From Gammaproteobacteria bacterium (GTDB taxonomy: Bacteria; Pseudomonadota; Gammaproteobacteria; Granulosicoccales; Granulosicoccaceae), in the NCBI GenBank assembly GCA_003511825.1, contig DOIU01000465.1:1-7995 (forward strand): a stretch of 7,995 nt of DNA, written 5' to 3'. A model generated the notes under the pieces. That model ran no database searches. It was not told the DNA's origin and saw only the letters and a program-made list of their open reading frames with translations. The position numbers and the translations under genes are program-made. Of this stretch, positions 4,883 through 7,995 are shown piece by piece; the first letter of the stretch is position 1; each line of letters opens with the position of its first letter.

Positions 4883-6558
4883 AGTTACAGCAGAAGCTCT
4901 ATCACTACGGATACGCCGCCTTCACGCTGAAACCGTCTCAGATTTACTGGTATGCGCTGCGTCGCGGTTTGAAGGACCGCAAGCGCTACGATTTTACCGT
5001 TGCCCAACCGCTGCACGCGGATGTTGGCTCTTGCGAGTTTTTGGCTTACACCATGGGCGCAAGTCAGCCACAGCACTTTCGATTCCTCAATCGAGAACGC
5101 GCTTATGACCTCGACCAGATGGACTGGTCAGCCGACGAAATGCCGCGGCTCTGGCGCTACAACTTGCACTACTTTGACTACTTACAGGACACCGCACTTA
5201 GCGACGACGATAAACGGCAATTGATGACCGATTGGGTTCGTCAAAACCCCGTCGGCAGTGTCACGGCGTGGGAGCCTTACACGCTGTCGTTGCGGGTGGT
5301 CAACTGGATAAAGTTCTTGCTCACGCAAGATGACGCAGCCATCACCCCTGATATCTTGGGCAGCCTCTCGCAGCAAGTGGACTGGCTGACGAAGAACCTC
5401 GAGTGGCATATCCTCGCCAATCACCTGTTTAAAAATCTCAAAGCCTTGGTTTTTGCAGGCTGTTGCCTGGATGGAGAAGCCGCAAAATCCTGGTGGGCGA
5501 GCGCCGAAAAACACACGCTAAAGCAGCTCGATGAGCAGACCCTGAGCGACGGCGGTCACTACGAACGCAGCCCTATGTATCATTGCTTGTTTCTGGAAGA
5601 TTTGCTCGACATGCTGCAGCTTGTGCAACGGCGGTCACCTGATTCGGTATTCGCCAAGCGACTGCGCGAACGGGCTACAGCCGCCGCTCTGTTTCTGCGT
5701 GACATCACTTTACCCGGTGGCAACATCCCATTGTTTAACGACGCGGCTTTCGGCATTGCGCCTGCACCTCGAGTCTTGATGGATTACGCCAATCGTGTCT
5801 TGAACGATGATCTGGATGACACGCGCCACCATCCCGAGCACCAAGCGTTTTTGGACTCCGGCTACTTTGTGTTGGGCGATGGCGCCGATCGCATGGTGAT
5901 AGATTGCGGCGAAACCGGCCCTCGGTATCAACCGGGGCATACGCATTGCGACACATTGAGTTTCGAACTCACCGTAGCTGGTGCACCGCTGATCGTCAAC
6001 AGTGGCACTTACGATTACGAACCCGGGCCACGCCGCACCTTTGATCGCTCAACCCAGGCGCACAACACCGTTCGGATAGACCAGCAAGAGCAATCTGAAG
6101 TCTGGGGCTTGTTTCGCGTCGCGAGACGTGCACGGCCCGTGACCGCCCGTCTCGAGACCACCCGTGACGGCACCATTGCATTCTTGGGCGCACACGACGG
6201 CTATCAGCGCCTGTCCTCTGCCGTCAGCCACCAACGCGCGGTTACCTGCTCGCCCGGCAAGAGTTGGCGCGTGCTCGATACCTTGAATGGCGCAGGGAAG
6301 CACACATTGGAGAGCTTTATCCATCTGCACCCGGATGTTCATCTCACTACGCACGACCAACGCTTGATCCTAACAGCCCCTGACGGCCACACTCTGGCCG
6401 AGATCACAGTAATCGGTGAGGTCGAAGTGGTTGTCAGCGAGTCGGTGTATCACCCCGAGTTCGGCGTTGAGTTGCCGAACACCGAGATCTGTCTGCGCAT
6501 GCAGACGTCATTGCCCGTGTCGTTCGGCTACGAAATCCGAGTTGCGGGGACAAACTAG
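4879..6558 (+). CDS. Heparinase II/III-like polysaccharide lyase family protein
   Basis: The 559-residue product has the two-domain layout of the heparinase II/III and alginate-lyase-like families: an alpha/alpha-toroid N-terminal half and a beta-sandwich C-terminal half. These enzymes cleave uronic-acid-containing polysaccharides by beta-elimination. N-terminal signatures are RYNLHYFDYL, EPYTLSLRVVNWIKFL, NHLFKN (N181, H182) and GGHYERSPMYH (H227, Y228, H235), where the Asn/His and Tyr correspond by analogy to catalytic positions. The C-terminal half has GHTHCDTLSFEL (H354, H356, D358) and VNSGTYDYEPGPRR. No signal peptide is visible: the N terminus MKLQQKLYHYGYAAF is neither Sec nor lipoprotein-like, so the protein looks cytoplasmic or exported in an unusual way. 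Starts at GTG 4873 or ATG 4879 are possible. I prefer ATG because of the ATGA overlap with the small frame upstream. It sits between wecA and a glycosyltransferase, suggesting a role in making or editing the glycan. Substrate unknown. Confidence 0.83.
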   Translation: MKLQQKLYHYGYAAFTLKPSQIYWYALRRGLKDRKRYDFTVAQPLHADVGSCEFLAYTMGASQPQHFRFLNRERAYDLDQMDWSADEMPRLWRYNLHYFDYLQDTALSDDDKRQLMTDWVRQNPVGSVTAWEPYTLSLRVVNWIKFLLTQDDAAITPDILGSLSQQVDWLTKNLEWHILANHLFKNLKALVFAGCCLDGEAAKSWWASAEKHTLKQLDEQTLSDGGHYERSPMYHCLFLEDLLDMLQLVQRRSPDSVFAKRLRERATAAALFLRDITLPGGNIPLFNDAAFGIAPAPRVLMDYANRVLNDDLDDTRHHPEHQAFLDSGYFVLGDGADRMVIDCGETGPRYQPGHTHCDTLSFELTVAGAPLIVNSGTYDYEPGPRRTFDRSTQAHNTVRIDQQEQSEVWGLFRVARRARPVTARLETTRDGTIAFLGAHDGYQRLSSAVSHQRAVTCSPGKSWRVLDTLNGAGKHTLESFIHLHPDVHLTTHDQRLILTAPDGHTLAEITVIGEVEVVVSESVYHPEFGVELPNTEICLRMQTSLPVSFGYEIRVAGTN

Positions 6559-6562
6559 CACT

Positions 6563-7834
6563 ATGCATATTCTATTTCTCTCACACTACTTTCCTCCCGA
6601 GGTGAATGCCCCGGCGTCGCGGACGTTTGAACACTGCCGCCAGTGGGTGAAACTCGGTCATCGCGTGACCGTGATCACCTGCGCTCCGAATCATCCGCGC
6701 GGGCAGGTGTATCCCGGGTATCGCAACCGGCTGTGCGCGCGCGAAACCATCGACGGCGTTGAAGTCATTCGCCTGTGGACCTACATCACGCCCAACGAGG
6801 GGTTTATCAAGCGGACACTGGCCTATATTTCCTATATGGTTGCTGCCACCTTCTTTATCCCGTTTATGCCCAAGGCCGATGTCGTGGTCACAACATCACC
6901 GCAGTTTTTCAATGGGCTCGCCGGCTATTTAGTCAGTCGACTGAAGCGCAGGCCCTGGGTATTGGAAATTCGCGATCTTTGGCCGGAGTCTATCTTGGCG
7001 GTCGGCGCCATTCGCAATCGCACCATTATCCGCGTCCTCGAGTGGCTGGAAATGTTTGCCTATCGGCGTTGCGATCACCTGGTACCCGTGACCGACGCCT
7101 TTCGCGACTACATGCTGAAAAAGGGTATCCCGGATGACAAAATCACCGTCGTTAAAAACGGTGTTGATCTGGCCTTTTATGATGCAATGGGTGAAACCAC
7201 GGAGCACGCCGATTTGCCGGCGTCATTGGCCGCATTGGACGGGAAGTTCGTCGCCGCCTATGTGGGTACGCACGGTATGGCACATCACCTCGAGACCGTG
7301 CTTGAAGCTGCCGAGACACTGCGAGAACATCCCAACATTGTCTTTCTGTTGGTCGGTGAAGGCTCCGAGGCGGCGAAACTGCGCGACCTGCGCGATGCGC
7401 GTCAGCTCGACAATGTTGTCATGACCGGGCAGTTGGACAAAGCCCATATGCCGGCAGTGTGGCAATTGTCCGATCTCAGTCTGGTGTTGTTGCGCAAGCT
7501 GGATCTGTTCAAAACCGTCATCCCCTCAAAAATCTTTGAGAGCATGGCAATGAAGAAACCCATCATCATTGGCGTGCAGGGAGAAAGCCAAGCCATTGTC
7601 GAAGCCGCCAAAGCTGGCGTGGCTATTGAACCCGAAAACGCTGCGCAACTCGCTGAAACCGTCTTGGCGTTGGCCAACGACACCGACCGCTACCACACAT
7701 TAGCCAGCAACGGGCGTAGCTACGTGAGCGAACACTTTAATCGCGAACGATTAGCGGCGCGCCTGCTGTCTGTACTACAAGCCGTAGCATACCCTAAAAA
7801 CCCCCGTCATCTCGATAGAACCTATAGCGAATAA
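6563..7834 (+). CDS. GT4 family glycosyltransferase, WbuB-like
   Basis: This 423-residue GT-B fold enzyme would transfer a sugar from a nucleotide donor onto the lipid-linked glycan on the cytoplasmic side of the inner membrane. The N terminus HILFLSHYFPPEVNAPASR followed by the Trp/Gly-rich HRVTVITCAPNHPRGQVYPGY is characteristic of WbuB-type transferases (L-fucosamine or related transfer in O-antigen clusters). Further marks are LEIRDLWPESI (E135-E142), VPVTDAFRDYM, VVKNGVD, FVAAYVGTHGMAHHLETVLEAA at the start of the donor domain, and PSKIFESMAMKKPIII (from P321; E326), the GT4 donor-binding region. I start at ATG 6563, four bases after the lyase stop, because the fold begins there. An in-frame ATG at 6416 lies inside the lyase gene and would add unrelated sequence. 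GGGGA at 6546-6550 is a distant Shine-Dalgarno. Donor and acceptor sugars are not determinable here. Confidence 0.9.
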   Translation: MHILFLSHYFPPEVNAPASRTFEHCRQWVKLGHRVTVITCAPNHPRGQVYPGYRNRLCARETIDGVEVIRLWTYITPNEGFIKRTLAYISYMVAATFFIPFMPKADVVVTTSPQFFNGLAGYLVSRLKRRPWVLEIRDLWPESILAVGAIRNRTIIRVLEWLEMFAYRRCDHLVPVTDAFRDYMLKKGIPDDKITVVKNGVDLAFYDAMGETTEHADLPASLAALDGKFVAAYVGTHGMAHHLETVLEAAETLREHPNIVFLLVGEGSEAAKLRDLRDARQLDNVVMTGQLDKAHMPAVWQLSDLSLVLLRKLDLFKTVIPSKIFESMAMKKPIIIGVQGESQAIVEAAKAGVAIEPENAAQLAETVLALANDTDRYHTLASNGRSYVSEHFNRERLAARLLSVLQAVAYPKNPRHLDRTYSE

Positions 7835-7840
7835 AAACAC

Positions 7841-7995
7841 GTGGACAAAAAGCTCATTTATTTAGTGGCCGGTGCCCGACCAAATTTCATGAAAATCGCA
7901 CCCATCGTGCGAGAACACAATGCACGCAAAGCCGACTTCGATTACCGTATCGTGCACACGGGGCAACACTATGATCAGGGGATGAGCGGCGTCTT
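7841..7995 (+). CDS. wecB: UDP-GlcNAc 2-epimerase, non-hydrolysing (5' part only)
   Basis: The first 51 codons are present and the gene runs off the right edge. The translation VDKKLIYLVAGARPNFMKIAPI, then VREHN, then the HTGQHYDQGMS stretch, is the typical N terminus of WecB-type epimerases. These interconvert UDP-GlcNAc and UDP-ManNAc in the cytoplasm. GARPNFMK is the glycine-rich nucleotide-sugar-binding loop, and the GQHYD motif is equally typical. GARPNFMKIAPI differs from the GARPQFIKA pattern I associate with WbpI-type epimerases acting on diacetamido uronates, so a UDP-GlcNAc substrate is favoured, though this is only family-level inference. The GTG start at 7841 is six bases after the glycosyltransferase stop. 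No good Shine-Dalgarno is seen, so coupling from the preceding gene is likely. Full length in this family is about 360-390 residues. Confidence 0.9.
   Translation, partial: MDKKLIYLVAGARPNFMKIAPIVREHNARKADFDYRIVHTGQHYDQGMSGV

Noticed and set aside
6416..6562. A 49-codon upstream extension of the glycosyltransferase reading frame.
   Set aside because: It overlaps the conserved end of the lyase gene, its translation is unlike glycosyltransferase sequence, and the GT-B fold begins at the ATG at 6563.

Overview
The window looks like chromosomal DNA of a gammaproteobacterium with moderately high GC, possibly a marine or Oceanospirillales-like lineage. The best evidence is an unmistakable PrmB (ribosomal protein L3 glutamine methyltransferase), a YciK-like short-chain dehydrogenase and a WecA/WecB-type polysaccharide locus. 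The genus cannot be named from sequence alone. Genes are densely packed. No tRNA, rRNA, CRISPR array, insertion sequence or phage gene is visible.

Left part (1-3308), a housekeeping block. A 3'-truncated SCO1/SenC copper chaperone runs leftward off the edge. It is divergent from prmB, and the two appear to share a short region with overlapping back-to-back promoters (about 626-664). prmB converges with a leftward YciK-like SDR oxidoreductase, which has its own good sigma70-type promoter, a clear Shine-Dalgarno and a GTG start. Upstream of it, also leftward, is a DUF4213/DUF364 protein of unknown function.

Middle (3309-3628), a 320-base divergent gap. It is locally AT-rich, contains an imperfect hairpin at 3444-3472 and ends in an extended -10 promoter that probably drives the next operon.

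Right part (3629-7995), a rightward polysaccharide operon. It comprises a WecA-like polyprenyl-phosphate sugar-1-phosphate transferase that starts the glycan on the lipid carrier, a heparinase II/III-like lyase without a signal peptide, a WbuB-like GT4 glycosyltransferase, and the first 51 codons of a non-hydrolysing UDP-GlcNAc 2-epimerase (WecB type). Gaps are 4-6 bases except between wecA and the lyase. That gap holds a possible 37-codon leader ORF whose stop overlaps the lyase start (ATGA), which suggests translational coupling. Together the genes look like the opening of an O-antigen or exopolysaccharide cluster that continues past the right edge.

I see no convincing new defence or mobile system. 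The most noteworthy points are the leader ORF and coupled lyase start, the signal-less lyase inside a biosynthetic operon, the YciK-like protein without the usual catalytic serine, and the structured 3.3-3.6 kb gap.
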